From NCBI GenBank assembly GCA_907163375.1, contig CAJQUW010015371.1, forward strand, positions 682,001-746,000: a stretch of 64,000 bases of DNA, read 5' to 3'. Position numbers and translations under genes: made by a program. Positions 35,946 to 48,089 of the stretch are shown piece by piece. The notes beneath the pieces are model-generated. The model worked only from the letters and a program-made list of their open reading frames with translations, did not search any database and was not told the DNA's origin. The DNA comes from Prostheceraeus crozeri (Eukaryota; Platyhelminthes; Polycladida; Euryleptidae). Positions within the stretch are counted from its first letter, which is position 1; the number at the start of each line of letters is the position of its first letter.

Positions 35946-38592
35946 TTAACCCTCGGGGGGTTTTCTGGGTCCACGTGGACCCATTTTTCCAGATCACTTG
36001 CTGTTATTTATTAAGTTTTCATTATTTTTTATTGATATCACTGGACTTTATCTGTATCGATATGTCAATTATAACTGCCAAGTGAAAATGTATTAGCTGT
36101 TGTTTAAATAATTGCAATACATCGCAAACCTTTTAGTAAATCTATGGGTCCAGCTGGACCCAGTCACACTGATTCGTTTCATCGGTCGTCATAGCGCAGA
36201 AATTCAGTCACTGCTATTCCAAATAACAAAGGCCCGTATTCGTGAAACCAGATAAGGATTTCCCGTATCCTTAGCGACGCTATATCTTAGCCTTATCCTG
36301 ACCGTCATATTCGTGAAGGCAGCTATCGTCACGCGCTCACGATGTGTAGCATTTTTTCTATTTTTAGCCTTAACGCCATGCACTTCAAAGGCTGACAACT
36401 GGTCAGATTTTGGAGACGTTAAAATCACATGCGCACTTGCAAACGATTCCATCGATTAGTTTGTCGATCTGCCCAGGCCGATTGGGCCGCCTCAACTCGC
36501 CTGATACAATGCGAAACAGTAGATAATGAAGCATCGGAATAGCGGTAGTGCTTATTGGCTGCACACAGACACACGCACACTCCTTCCCTGCACACAAAGA
36601 CACACGGGATAACGCAGCTGAAACTTCGCTTTGCTTCAAAGCTTTTGCTATCGTCGCTATTGTCGCACGCAGGTGCAACTGTGACGAACTAATGAAATCG
36701 ATTTTGATGTGACGCGTGAACAATGCTCCCTGCCTGCGCTTGGCTATGAGACCGCGCAGGCAGGCCGTTCTGTCATTACACCGCACTGCTGTTTTATGCT
36801 ACGAGCGAAGATGGCGGAACGCTCACAACGGAGCTCAAAAGTTGAAGCTTTGAGATTATTGAGGGGCGCGCAGGAAGACGTTCCCGAAGCTTCTTCATCT
36901 GCGAATGACACGGAGGACTCCAGTGAATCATCTGGTTCATCTGATATCGATGAAAGTGACAATATTTCACCTTCTGATGACGACGTATCCATTAACCAAG
37001 CAATCGGCAATCAAGTGAATATTTCATCCGCTGATGGAGAGCAATGGACTTCTCTCCTACCTCAAGAACAGAGACGTGGCAGGGAGCGAAGAGAGAATCT
37101 GCTTAGACCAGCACCAGGTCTTACAAGTTACTCTCTGCGGCATATTCGCGCGCCAAATACTATTATAAATAGCTGGGAAATTTTGTTTGATCACGATATG
37201 ATGGAGACAATACTAAAAGAGACAAATCGGCGAGGGAGATCTATCAAAGGTGCAGCATGGACGGACGCTTCGATGGAAGAAATGTTAGCCTTCATTGGCC
37301 TGTTATATCTACGCGGCGTGTATTGTTCTCACATGGAGAGTACTGAAGAGCTGTGGTCGAAAGAACACGGAAGGCCCATCTTCAAAATAACAATGAGCCA
37401 TTCAAGATTCAAAGAGTTACGTATCATGCTTCGTTTTGACAATCCTGAAACAAGGGCTGCTCGACAACTGCGAGACAAATTAGCAGCGGTTCGTCTTCTT
37501 TTGGATGGTTTCACGAACAACTGTCAAAAATCGTATGTGCCTGGTGCATTTCTTACCGTTGATGAGGAACTATATCCTTTCAGAGGTCGCTGTGCATATA
37601 AGCAATATATGCCAAGCAAACCATCAAGGTATGGACTTAAGTACTGGCTGTTGTGCGATGCCAACAATTATTTTTGTTACAATCTACAAATGTACACAGG
37701 CAAAGAAGACAATCCTAGTCATCACGGACTTGGAGAACGTGTTGTCATGGATTTGACCAGCTCTCTAGAAAATTCTGGAAGACACAACAACTGACAATTT
37801 CTTTACTTCTTTGAAGCTCGCACGCTCTCTCCGCTCAAAAGGCATGACTTTGTTAGGAACTCTGAGGAAAAACAGACGAGAAGTTCCTCCGCAGATGAAG
37901 AATCTACAGGGCCGTGCTGTTTACTCTTCAGATTTCCGATTCAACCTCGAAGATCAAACATGCCTCCTCAGTTACAAATGCAAGAAAAATGATTGTGTCC
38001 TTCTTTTGAGCACCTTCCATCAAGAGCCAGTTGTTGATCAACAGACTGACCGAAAGGTTCCAGAAATGATAAAAGACTACAATGCGACCAAAGGAGGTGT
38101 AGATAAAGCTGACCAAATGGTGGCGACATATACGGTGAAATACGTCAGCCGAAGATGGCACACAATCCTGTTTTGCAACCTCTTGGATTTGTGTGGGATA
38201 AATGCATATGTGTTGAATTGCGAAATTGATCCTCATTGGGGAAGAGACAAGCCTCACAAAAGAAGACAATTTCTGCGATGCTTAGGAGAGGAGCTGGTCA
38301 AGCCATTTTTGGAGTGAAAAGACGTGCCACGGCCAATCATCGAAGCAAAGGTGGATGTTGAGAGAGCAACACGAAAAAAAGACAGATGTCAACTCTGCGG
38401 GTGGAAGAAAGATCGGAAAACGAGAAAAACCTGTGCTCGGTGTGGGAATCACTGTTGTGATGAACATTCGAACTCTGTTACTCGTACTTTCTGTACTAAT
38501 TGTGCTTGATTGTGAAAATAAATCTTCTGGGTCCACGTGGACCCAGATTTTCACGAAATGGAATAGCGAATTTTAAACCTCCCGAGGGTTAA
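35946..38592 (+). mobile_element. piggyBac element 4, TTAA to TTAA
   Basis: TTAA at 35946-35949 and 38589-38592 flank inverted ends CCCTCGGG. The perfect 16-bp palindrome GGGTCCACGTGGACCC lies near both ends (35967-35982 and 38529-38544), with a variant, GGGTCCAGCTGGACCC, at about 36147. The ends are well preserved and the gene has only two visible breaks, so it is moderately young. Confidence 0.93.
36796..38509 (+). pseudogene. piggyBac transposase 4, one frameshift and one stop
   Basis: ATG 36796 (or 36811, MAERSQRSSKVEALRL) opens an acidic N-terminus. TVDEELYPFRG holds catalytic Asp 1 (about residue 256). The frame shifts at about 37780-37795. In the next frame TDNFFTSLKLA and KGGVDKADQM carry the other two Asp. 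TGA at 38315-38317 interrupts before the Cys-rich C-terminal domain (CQLCGWKKD, CARCGNHCCDEH, CTNCA). Everything else is well kept. Short minus ORFs here are shadows. Confidence 0.92.
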
Positions 38593-39016
38593 GAGTACTA
38601 GACATTTTTACGCGTATGAATGAAAGTGGTCGTATGAATAAGCTTCTATAAAGCTATTGATTTTGCACGAAGTATAATATACGTTCATGCATCTACTTCT
38701 TTAAAGCAGGGGTATAATTAATTATAATACACTTCAACACATTTGAAAAGAACATGCAATAACAATGACAATTGGAAGTGTTGATTTACGATTCCTTTCT
38801 CTCAAGTGTCTTTCGAACTCTCAGTAATCTTGCGATTTCTTTTTTAATACTTAACACGTACTTCGAACCAATGTAGTAACTTAAGAAAATGTATGTGAAA
38901 CAAGTAGAATTGCTGATCAAACCTGAAGAGAGGAAAAGAGATCCCTATAGGATAAATTTTCATTATCCTTCAGAAACCAAATCTGCCAACAGTGGGGTTG
39001 CTTTCGTAACACTTAC
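38593..39016. other. Possible 3' UTR of gene B
   Basis: No ORF with motifs. On the minus strand CTCTCTTCAG near 38930 could be an acceptor for a further non-coding 3' exon of gene B. Confidence 0.3.
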
Positions 39017-39107
39017 CTAACAGATTAATTGTTTTTCCCGAAGATCAGTAGTTGTTCCTGAGACATCTTTTGCAGAGTAGACCAAATAATTGGAGTAGGC
39101 TGTTCAT
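39017..39107 (-). CDS. Gene B candidate last coding exon
   Basis: On the minus strand it is bounded by TTTCTCTTTCAG and GTAAGTG. In phase 1 it reads EQPTPIIWSTLQKMSQEQLL then IFGKNN and TAA, with the donor 8 nt after the stop. Other frames also stop. The product is unrecognised. It is linked to the exon at 43025 only by strand and proximity, and the phases require at least one exon between them. Confidence 0.45.
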
Positions 39108-40245
39108 CTGAAAGAGAAATCGGTTAAACTGGTAGATGGATGCACAACAATGGCTGTTGGTTATGTAAACTATTTATGTGAAGTATATGTACTGCATGTA
39201 AACTGTATGTATAGTATTTTCAACATGTGTGTACCGAATTTAGAAAACTGACCAGCGAGAGTAGGAAATAATATGGAAAACTTGAGACGTTGCATTCACG
39301 AAAAGGTGAATTTGCCAGCAGCACTCGAAATCGATTAGCATAAATGATTTCTGAATAGTCAAGGAGTGCAGAACCTGGTATGGGCCTAATATCTCTGAAG
39401 ACGAACCACACGAAATATTGTGTGCAGAAGAATATCGTCCTCGTTTCTGCTATTTGTGATACCGTGCATGGTACCACTTCATTTCTAGATTTGTTTCTTT
39501 GTCATTACGTAACACTACGTCTTGCTCATTACATCTTTATGAAGTTAGTAATTTCTTCATTATAAATAAAATTCAGTAGTTTGAATGTCTTTCGTTTTAC
39601 CTGACATCATATTTATTTGCAGCCTGCAATACAATAGAATACCGTGTGCTTAAGTTAGGATAGATGTATCACTCGAATCTTAAAAATTCAATATAGGCAC
39701 TTTTGTTACACAATTTGCAGTAAAATCATCACAAAACCCAACAAAAGAGTATGGACATCTTTATTATTTCAATGTAATGTAGGCCAATCAGATTTCAAGT
39801 GAAATCCTCAATTCAGGTATTAGGTATAAACCTAATTCTGTGGTCTAACGTATCACAGCCGTCGAGTTTGTAACTCATTAGTAGGTGCATAAAAAATTAA
39901 TTGACTGCAGATATCTCAAATTTGTTGTGTTCCTCAAGGTAAACTTTTTGATGCTTCTTCAACTTGCGAGGAAGACTACTGGTCTCCTCAGTAAGATTGT
40001 AGATATGAGTGACTGGAATAAACATAGATACGCAGGGCTCGTAAATGCAAATCCCAAAAAATACGGAAACTACCAGGAACATGGCGTAAGAATACCTTAC
40101 TCTATGACCTTACTCTTTAACCACCGTACTCTAAGACCAGGAATAATAATAGTAATAATAAGAATAGTAAAACCAGCAATCGGTCGCATGTTGTATCAAA
40201 TGAAAATTGGAAATCTTTACAAAACACTGTTCGTAAGACAGTGTA
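39108..40245. other. Intergenic or gene B intron, nothing recognised
   Basis: A+T-rich. The ORFs at 39220-39477 (minus) and 39885-40331 (plus) have no motif and no exon-like borders. Confidence 0.45.
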
Positions 40246-40317
40246 AAGTAGAAATTCAGCATGACAGAATGCATCTACACACATGTAGATGCCTTCTGTC
40301 ATGCTGGATTTCTACTT
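40246..40317. repeat. Palindrome, 33-bp arms
   Basis: 40246-40278 and 40285-40317 are inverted with two mismatches and a 6-nt centre (ACACAT). The arms contain CAGCATGACAGAATGC. A foldback this tight would form a strong RNA hairpin; its origin is unknown. Confidence 0.75.
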
Positions 40318-40405
40318 ATTTCTACATATAGCGACAGATCTATGCTAAAGACACATAGTGAGCGTTCTTTAAGAACCAACTGAATGGGAAAATGACTTAG
40401 AGCAC

Positions 40406-40566
40406 CACGATATGTATGTGTATTGAAGCAAGACAAAGTTAACCCGACATGTTTCGACTGGTCTGTTCCGAGCGTACCCAGCAATACAGCCCAGCAATAC
40501 AGTGAAAAGACCAGCCGAAACATGTCGGGCTAACTTTGTCTTGCTTCAATACACATACATATCGTG
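40406..40566. repeat. Palindrome, 58-bp arms, PLE-tail-like
   Basis: 40406-40463 and 40508-40566 are inverted with few mismatches. The arm reads GACCAGCCGAAACATGTCGG, the same layout as the palindrome at 27.5 kb and as PLE tails. The loop holds a tandem copy of CCCAGCAATACAG. Confidence 0.65.
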
Positions 40567-41018
40567 ATTCTCTGTGCGTATAAGATTATCAGTAGGCGAA
40601 ATGACTTAAATGGTTTTAAGAAATGGCTACGATTGCGAGTTGATGAAAAGTCCGAAACTGTTAGATACCGTACTCCACTTTGTACTACTTGACATGTGAC
40701 CCTCGACACTCCATTGCTGCCGTTAGGGGAGGAGACCCTAGGGGTACGGTAGGCTAAGCTACGGTACTTGTGACATCTTCTTGGTGGAAGGTGGTTAGAT
40801 GCAAATTTTGGCTAGTAAAGATTGTCAAATCACAAAAATAGTGGAAGTGATTTTCTGTCATACTACTAATTTTATACACCATTTAACACGTGGGAGATTG
40901 TGAAATGGTGTACCCGTAGCTACAAAAATAGCAGCATGACAATTCACTTTTCTTGACAGTTGACAAACTTTCTTACCCAAATTATATTATCCTTGGTTAG
41001 ATGTGCTGAAATATAGAC

Positions 41019-41849
41019 GCCGCAGGCGAAACAGCCAGCTTTTCGGACTCATCGGACTAGGCTATAAATCAGGAAAATGAATTCGGATGTTAATGATATT
41101 ATACACAAAGCCTTGCTGCGATGAAATTCATATTGATGGTGAATGTAAAATGGTACACAATATTACCACATCAAAGGTTTGTGATTAGTAGAAAGATTAG
41201 AAATCATCTAACTAACAAAAACTTGCGAAATATTCATAAATCAAATCTCACATTTTACACAACATCTGCGAAATACAACAATCATTTGATCACTTATAGC
41301 GACGCATTCTTAACGGACTGTCTCGGGAGTGTCAACTATATGAACTAACTGACACTTGAAATGCCTTCTGCAGGCGAAACCTTCTGCCCTACGAAGAATA
41401 GTTAAGCTACCGAATCCTTATGATGCGAAGCATGCAGAGCTTCAAGGTTCTTGGCGCATTGATACATATCGCCGCCCACATAGAGTCCCAGTCGAAAGAG
41501 CCGTTTAGACTTTACAGACTGCTATTAACTATCAGAGTGCGACACTTCCATTGCCTGCAGCACTCCAGGCGACATAGGCCCGACCTTAGAACATGTTAAA
41601 AATGGTCTTTTTAAATGGGTTACAGTGCAATTATAGATACACTGGCATCTATGAATTCCGCACTTAAATAACATGTCACAGCCGAAAGCTCAGCGCTAAG
41701 TAGAATTGCTGTAGCTAGGCCAGCAGATTTTTCCGAAAGCTACAGTCATCATCAATTGATAGACATTTTCATGGCGCCACCAACAAAACTTTGGAGACCA
41801 GAAGAGCAATTCCAGACTTAAATGTATTTTCAAGCGCCGCAGGCGAAAC
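41019..41849. repeat. Decayed interspersed repeat family (GCCGCAGGCGAAAC core)
   Basis: GCCGCAGGCGAAAC occurs at 41019-41032 and 41836-41849, with a relative at 41363-41380 (GCCTTCTGCAGGCGAAAC) and another outside this block at 45467-45480. Flanks such as GACACTTGAAAT and CTTCAAGGTTCTTGGCG also recur. The core folds GCC-GCA-GGC. Copies are too decayed to define an element. Confidence 0.4.
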
Positions 41850-43024
41850 TTCCAGCATTCTAGAGTTTCAACTATCATATTTTGGTACTTAGAATCCTGA
41901 ATAAATACGTTTGGCAACGACAGGGTTCGTTCTGTTAAAGCGAAGTGCAAAAAATACTGAAACAACTGATAAGATGTCAAAAATGCGGAAAATACGGACA
42001 AGGTGTAAAAGATTACGGAAAATACGGAAATTTGCGAACCTTGGACACGTAGATTTTCTCATCGGGTTAACTTTAACCTATCAGATGTAGCTAAAAAGCT
42101 TTTCTTCCGATTTTAATAAAATAAGGTTTGTTAGGAGAAAAGACCCATACCCAGACGTCCCTTAGGTTTTATTAACTCTTCTACTGAGTCGCTATTTTTG
42201 CAAAGTGAATTGGGCACCCGAGACAAAATGTCACACACCAGAAAAAAATGATACCTGCATTATTTAACAAAATAGGAAAGAAACATTTAACACATTTGTC
42301 CATTTGACATACAGAAACACATTTGTCCATTTTCTGAAGAATTGGCCTAAAGTTTCCGATTTTCATGTTCGTGAATTTCCACCGGCAGGCTAAGCCAGGT
42401 ATGTGTCATAAGCCAAATATTTTAATTGAAATTCATTTAAAATGGCAAAAATCAATCATGAGTTAAGATACAATTTGAATTCAATGAATTTTCTATCACT
42501 CAGACGAAATATACGAAAATGATTTGGAAAAATCTAGGCCTATGAGTTTCGCATCACTCAGCAAAAAAATAGGAGGATTAGGAGGAAAATAGGATAACTG
42601 GTAAACGTGAAGTTGTTATTCAAGAATGCATAAATATAATTTTCAAAATCACGTACACCCATCTTCAGCAAGAGAAACAGTCCACGTGAATCTGTATAAC
42701 GATAATGACTCGATTTGAGAATGACGCACTGATAAACGTTCTCACTCTGCGTCTATGATCATTTGCTCCTCTATACCCATGTGACAATTTTTCTATCAAT
42801 GAAAAGGTAAAAGCTCTAGACCTATCCTATTCTTGCTATGCAGAGCAAATTCGTACACTAATTCGTACTTTCTTTTAATCTCCAATTTTGGAGCCCAAAT
42901 TTTGCACTAATAACTTTAAAATTTACAGGCTATCGAAGGGAGTTAAGGTAGTTCTCATAGAAACATGTTTTCGATAAACGGACGAACCATCACTGGCCAA
43001 TTCGAATTAACGAAATCTACTTAC
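41850..43024. other. Gene B intron or intergenic
   Basis: No gene or clear repeat. It borders the donor (GTAAGTAG on the minus strand) of the exon at 43025. Confidence 0.45.
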
Positions 43025-43165
43025 CGTCAGTTTGTGGACTAAGCCACTTCCTGCATTCGCTAAAAGTGCAGTGGTAGCTTGATAATTTTGACGAGCCAGA
43101 TGAGGACGATGAGCCAGCCGATCATTTAGAGCCAATTGTTCATCAGGTGTCAAGTTTTCTTTTCC
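43025..43165 (-). CDS. Gene B internal exon, product unrecognised
   Basis: On the minus strand CATTTTCAG precedes and GTAAGTAG follows exactly 47 codons, the only open frame of three: GKENLTPDEQLALNDRLAHR, then PHLARQNYQATTALLANAGS, then GLVHKLT. It is helical, with no known motif. Ideal splice sites and codon-like composition in an A+T-rich area support a real exon. I do not recognise the family. Confidence 0.65.
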
Positions 43166-45466
43166 CTGAAAATGATGAACGGCAGATTATGCTAATATTT
43201 ACCCTCTAATATATGCTAAATTATTATGGTATGTAAAATACGATTTCGTGTACACATGTATAATGTTAATAAATATTTCTTAGTAAACAGTCAATAAACA
43301 TTACCGAGTTCAAATTGTATAAAAATGCCACATTTTTTTGGGATCGATTGACACTTCATCCATGTTTCAGCACTTGCACATGTATGGTTCAAGTGCTGAA
43401 CATGTGCATTTTTCATGTAAAATCAATAATATCTCGATAGCTAAATACTGAGGATGAATTCGGCAAATCAGACTTCAGAAATGGAATCAGCAGGTCGGAT
43501 TTATGCAAAATCGGACTCTGTTTTTTTGTATCACCCTGTAGGATGTTATAGCCAAACTAGATCGGATCTGCTGTCTATGACTGGATCTTAGAGAAGAAAA
43601 AAATTGAAAAGTCCATCTTATGAAGCGAAAAAGTCGATCTTATAAAACCGTCTTATTCTAGGCTATCGGTTATCAAGGTTTCGGAATGCAATGAAAAGCA
43701 AAACTATTTCGTTGAAATTTAGATTTTAAGTTAAGTAGTTCACGAGTATGCCTATTGCCTATTTGATGCATCTGTACATGGGAAATTTTGGTCTCTAAAA
43801 ATAGAGACCTGGCGAAAAAAAGTGATCAAAAAAAGGACAATAGAGACCGGTCTCAAAATGGATCCCATTTCGTCACCATGTGTTTCACTCACACGATGTC
43901 CCAAAACCATAGTTGAAATTAGGTGGAATGCGCAGATCTACGAATTAGCAGCAAATCGACGATCGATTTCTCTATGTCAGAACATAAGAAATTGATCGAC
44001 GATTAAAGGAGCAGTCCAGCCCAAAATCATGTCGGGCTCAGTCCCAAGAAATTCTGACTCTCGGTGGAGGGCAAAAAACCGAATTTAGTGACCATTTTAT
44101 GACGTCATTAACAATTGGGCCACAACAAACGATGCCATAACAGTGTGGTGATCATATCAAGCAGTAAACAAATACCATACCTAATTTAGTGCGAAGAAGT
44201 TCAACAGATTTATACTTTACTTTTTACAGTCCGTTTACTTTTTCTAGCGACTTGACACACTGTTTTTTACAAGTTTAGCAAAAGCCCACGAGGTTGATCA
44301 TTTCTATTATTAAGCAAGCAACGTGTTTTGACTTTCTCTTTCATTTTTAACCTTAACTACGCAAACGACACGCACTCCACAAAAACAATCGATAATCATA
44401 TTTTCTTCAACTCACTGCAATCAGCTCGCAGGGCAAGAAGAGGATGGAGTGACAGTATTGTTATTTGACAATAGCAAAATTGGTTTATCTGATCGTTGAC
44501 TATGAGTACATAGACTAACCAGATTTTTATTTTACGTCAACAAACACTGTTTTCCGTGTATTTCCGATGCCCTCCCATCATACCTTGCTATTATAAATTC
44601 AGTAGGCTGATGAATTCCAAAAGAGTGAGTAAAATGCTTATTACATGGCTTCAATTGCAACTGTGCCCAACTCACTGATCAAGTATTCAACAAATTGCTC
44701 AATTTTGAAATAATAACAGCAAATAAACAGATACTAATGACACCATTCAATTGAGAGAGGCTTATTCTTCCTAGTGGCACCCTACATGCAAGGTACATGT
44801 CTATAATTATAAAAAACATGTACATATACCAGCAACAAAATAATCTTTTAATAACAAAATGATCAAAAAATTGCTCTGACCAAGGTTCCCACGCATTTTC
44901 AAAAGTAAAATTCACGAATCTTCCCGCGGGCATCATTTCGCACGTAAATGCTACGTAGTACGTATCAGTCCTCCAAAAATATGAATGTTAAATAGTGAAT
45001 TGATTCCATACAGTCTGTTAATTAGATTGACGTTATTGTTCATTGCTAGCATTGAAAATGGATCAATCATAATTATGAAGTTTTATGTACAGGGATGCGA
45101 GCGCGATTTTGCGAAAAACAATATAACATGTCACAATTAACTAAGCAAGGTAGCCGATGCCCCTCCACATCTCGTCGAATAGGTGTGGTTGTATTCTCAA
45201 ATAATGAGGCATGTGATTGCATTGCACACCAAAGGGCGGTCATTTTTGGAGACACTAGGAGATCATTTCTAGATACACTGTAGCAACAGCAACTCTAGGA
45301 TATAAGCAAATTTCAGCTAATAGGACTAACTACTTCATTCTAAGTTATAGGCTTGCGGCATTTTCTTGCTGAATCACTGTTTATGGATGCAAAGTATCAG
45401 AAGGAGCGTCATAGGCGATTCTTCCAGGCTCTTGGCGTACCTCAGATAGATTTTGACACTTTAAAT
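43166..45466. other. No gene recognised
   Basis: A+T-rich. Contains an inverted repeat at 43361-43405 (CATGTTTCAGCACTTG and CAAGTGCTGAACATG around 14 nt). The ORFs at 44679-44936 and 45073-45283 lack support. Upstream gene B exons may hide here. Confidence 0.4.
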
Positions 45467-45983
45467 GCCGCAGGCACAACTGTAAGGCTGTAAGGCTTTA
45501 AAGCGCTACATGCCAAATTAAATGAATGAGTTGAATGAAAGATAGTGATGAAAACAAAAACCAGCAAAATTTTGTTCGGCTAGAAAGGCAATTTTCAGTG
45601 GTTTCACGGGGATAGCCGACACCCAAATATTAATAAACATTCGCACTGAACACTGAAGATGATAGATTTCCGCATCTGATCAAGTAAACGGGTACCCAGA
45701 TCCAAATGAACACTGAACGGAACCCAATGAACAGTTGATAACCTGAAATCCAGATAAATCCATAAGACTTGCATCCCTGTATAATTGCAAGTATGTCTTT
45801 TTCCTCAAGAACATGAACACGTAGAAGACTCGCACGGTAGTCATTTCAATGCCTAGATGAAAACGCGGATTGTACACATGTCGGTCGAAAAACTTACCCT
45901 ACGTCAGTGAGCCGCACACCAGCATAATAATTCACAACTTATCATCACACTCATGAGTAGTAAGCAAGTGACAAACACTCGAC

Positions 45984-46145
45984 CGGCGCCCCCCCCTCTG
46001 GAACGGCAGAGTGTCGTGGTCGGCCGCCGTGGTGCTTCGGGTCTGAGTCCCCCCCCCTCTGGAACGACAGAGTCTGTCGTGGTGTGCCGGCCAGGTGGGT
46101 TCACAACATGTTCGCTGACTCCCCCCCCTCTGCAACGACAGAGTG
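45984..46145. repeat. C-homopolymer repeat, three copies
   Basis: Runs of seven or eight C followed by TCTGSAACGRCAGAGT occur three times within about 160 bp. The same C7-TCTGGA core starts each 488-bp unit downstream, so the two arrays are related. Confidence 0.8.
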
Positions 46146-46176
46146 TGAGACTCGAGTGAGTTGGTCCGACCGCCTG

Positions 46177-46275
46177 GTTGACTTGGGCGACCGTCCAGGT
46201 TGACGTGGGCGACCGTCTAGGTTGACGTGGGCGACCGTCTAGGCTGACGTGGGCGACCGTCTAGGTTGTCGTGGA
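46177..46275. repeat. 22-bp minisatellite, about 4.5 copies
   Basis: Unit GTTGACGTGGGCGACC plus GTCTAG, repeated from 46177, 46199, 46221 and 46243, then a partial copy. One or two substitutions per copy. Confidence 0.92.
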
Positions 46276-46299
46276 TGGTGAAATGGCTGCCAGATTCGG

Positions 46300-47990
46300 A
46301 TTCAGCGTAAAATTCTGCATCTGTGATGTGATTTCCAGCTCAATCGGCGAGAAAAAATTTTTCTTCAAAATTTTAACAGAGTTAAAATTTGGGACGTTTT
46401 GGTGTGTAGCGCCCAAACGAAGCATCGGATGAGAAAACGGAGGCCAGATTCGGAATCTACGTGAAATTTTGGGTTAGGAAGGATGTTTCCAGCGAAATCG
46501 GAGAGAAAAAATTTTCACTGACGTCCCCCCCCTCTGGACAGCTTGCTTCGATTTTGGCTTCTAGTGGACGGATTTTGTCGTGCGATAGCTCGTTTGAAAG
46601 CTAAGAGTGAGACAAATTCAGTGAAAGAATCGGCTTGTTCCTATCTGTCTTCGTTTAGATGTGAGACGCCATTTAAGATTTTGGGACATTGGCGAAAAAC
46701 GACAGAGTTAGAATTTGGGACGTTTTGGGCTCTACCTTCAAAACGAAGCATCGGATTGGAAAACGGATTTCAGATTTGGAATCAGCGTGAAATTCTTTAT
46801 CTGTATGGTGAGTTTCAAGTCAATCGGAGAGAAAAAATTTTCAACATTTTTCGAAAAAACGACAGAGTTAGAATTTGGGATGTTTTGGTGTGTAGCGCCC
46901 AAACGAAGCATCGGATGAGAAAACGGAGGTCAGATTCGGAATCTACGTGAAATTTTGGGTTAGGAAGGATGTTTCCAGCGAAATCGGAGAGAAAAAATTT
47001 TCACTGACGTCCCCCCCCCCTCTGGACAGCTTGCTTCGATTTTGGCTTCTAGTGGACGGATTTTGTCGTGCGATAGCTCGTTTGAAAGCTAAGAGTGAGA
47101 CAAATTCAGTGAAAGAATCGGCTTGTTCCTATCTGTCTTCGTTTAGATGTGAGACGCCATTTAAGATTTTGGGACATTGGCGAAAAACGACAGAGTTAGA
47201 ATTTGGGACGTTTTGGACTCTAGCTTCAAAACGAAGCATCGGATTGGAAAACGGATTTCAGATTTGGAATCAGCGTGAAATTCTTTATCTGTATGGTGAG
47301 TTTCAAGTCAATCGGAGAGAAAAAATTTTCAACATTTTTCGAAAAAACGACAGAGTTAGAATTTTTGCGATGGCTGCCTACTGTAGAGCCAAAACGAAGC
47401 ATCGGATGAGAAAACGGAGGCCAGATTCGGATTCAGCGTGAAATTCTGCATCGGTAGGGTGAGTTTCAAGTCAATCGGAGAGAAAAATTTTCGCTGACGT
47501 CCCCCCCCTCTGGACAGCTTGCTTCGATTTTGGCTTCCAGTGGACGGATTTTGTCGTGCGATAGCTCGTTTGAAAGCTAAGAGTGAGACAAATTCACTGA
47601 AAGAATCGGCTTGTTCCTATCTGTCTTCGTTTAGATGTGAGACGCCATTTAAGATTTTGGGACATTGGCGAAAAACGACAGAGTTAGAATTTGGGACGTT
47701 TTGGGCTGTAGCTTCAAAACGAAGCATCGGATTGGAAAACGGATTTCAGATTTGGAATCAGCGTGAAATTCTTTATCTGTATGGTGAGTTTCAAGTCAAT
47801 CGGAGAGAAAAAATTTTCAACATTTTTCGGAAAAACGACAGTTAGAATTTTTGCGATGGCTGCCTACTGTAGAGCCAAAACGAAGCATCGGATGGGAAAA
47901 CGGAGGCCAGATTCGGATTCAGCGTCAAATTCTACATGGAAATGGTGTATTTCCAGCTCAATCGGAGCACTAGAACCGGAGATAGACGGG
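46300..47990. repeat. 488-bp tandem repeat array, about 3.4 copies
   Basis: TCTGGACAGC recurs at 46533, 47021 and 47509, exactly 488 bp apart. Within each unit a shorter block with AACGACAGAGTTAGAATT and AAACGAAGCATCGGAT occurs twice or more, so the unit is compound. Copies are highly similar. Plus-strand frames of 108-164 codons stay open in each copy, but repetition alone explains that. The last unit runs into the promoter-like site at 48016. Confidence 0.9.
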
Positions 47991-48015
47991 ATTTTTAGTG
48001 TTTGGATGATGGGTA

Positions 48016-48049
48016 TTACGTCATCAGCTGATCGCCACACACTATATAA
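48016..48049 (+). promoter_or_regulatory. CRE plus TATA promoter-like site
   Basis: TTACGTCA (48016-48023), a full CREB/ATF-type site, lies about 20 bp upstream of TATATAA (48043-48049), a normal spacing for a Pol II core promoter. A start would fall near 48073. A GTAGGT splice donor-like site lies at about 48100. No clear ORF follows, so the transcript, if any, is unknown. Confidence 0.5.
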
Positions 48050-48089
48050 GCTGGGAACCGACGGAGACTTTTCATTTAGAGGAGAACGA

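Noticed and set aside
41019-45480. GCCGCAGGCGAAAC repeats considered as hammerhead ribozymes
   Set aside because: Stem II and GAAAC fit, but the CUGANGA core is absent upstream in all four copies.
46543-47845. Three similar plus-strand ORFs of 108-164 codons in the 488-bp repeats, considered as a protein family
   Set aside because: They start and stop at different places, share frames only because the DNA repeats, and show no domain, promoter or codon signal.
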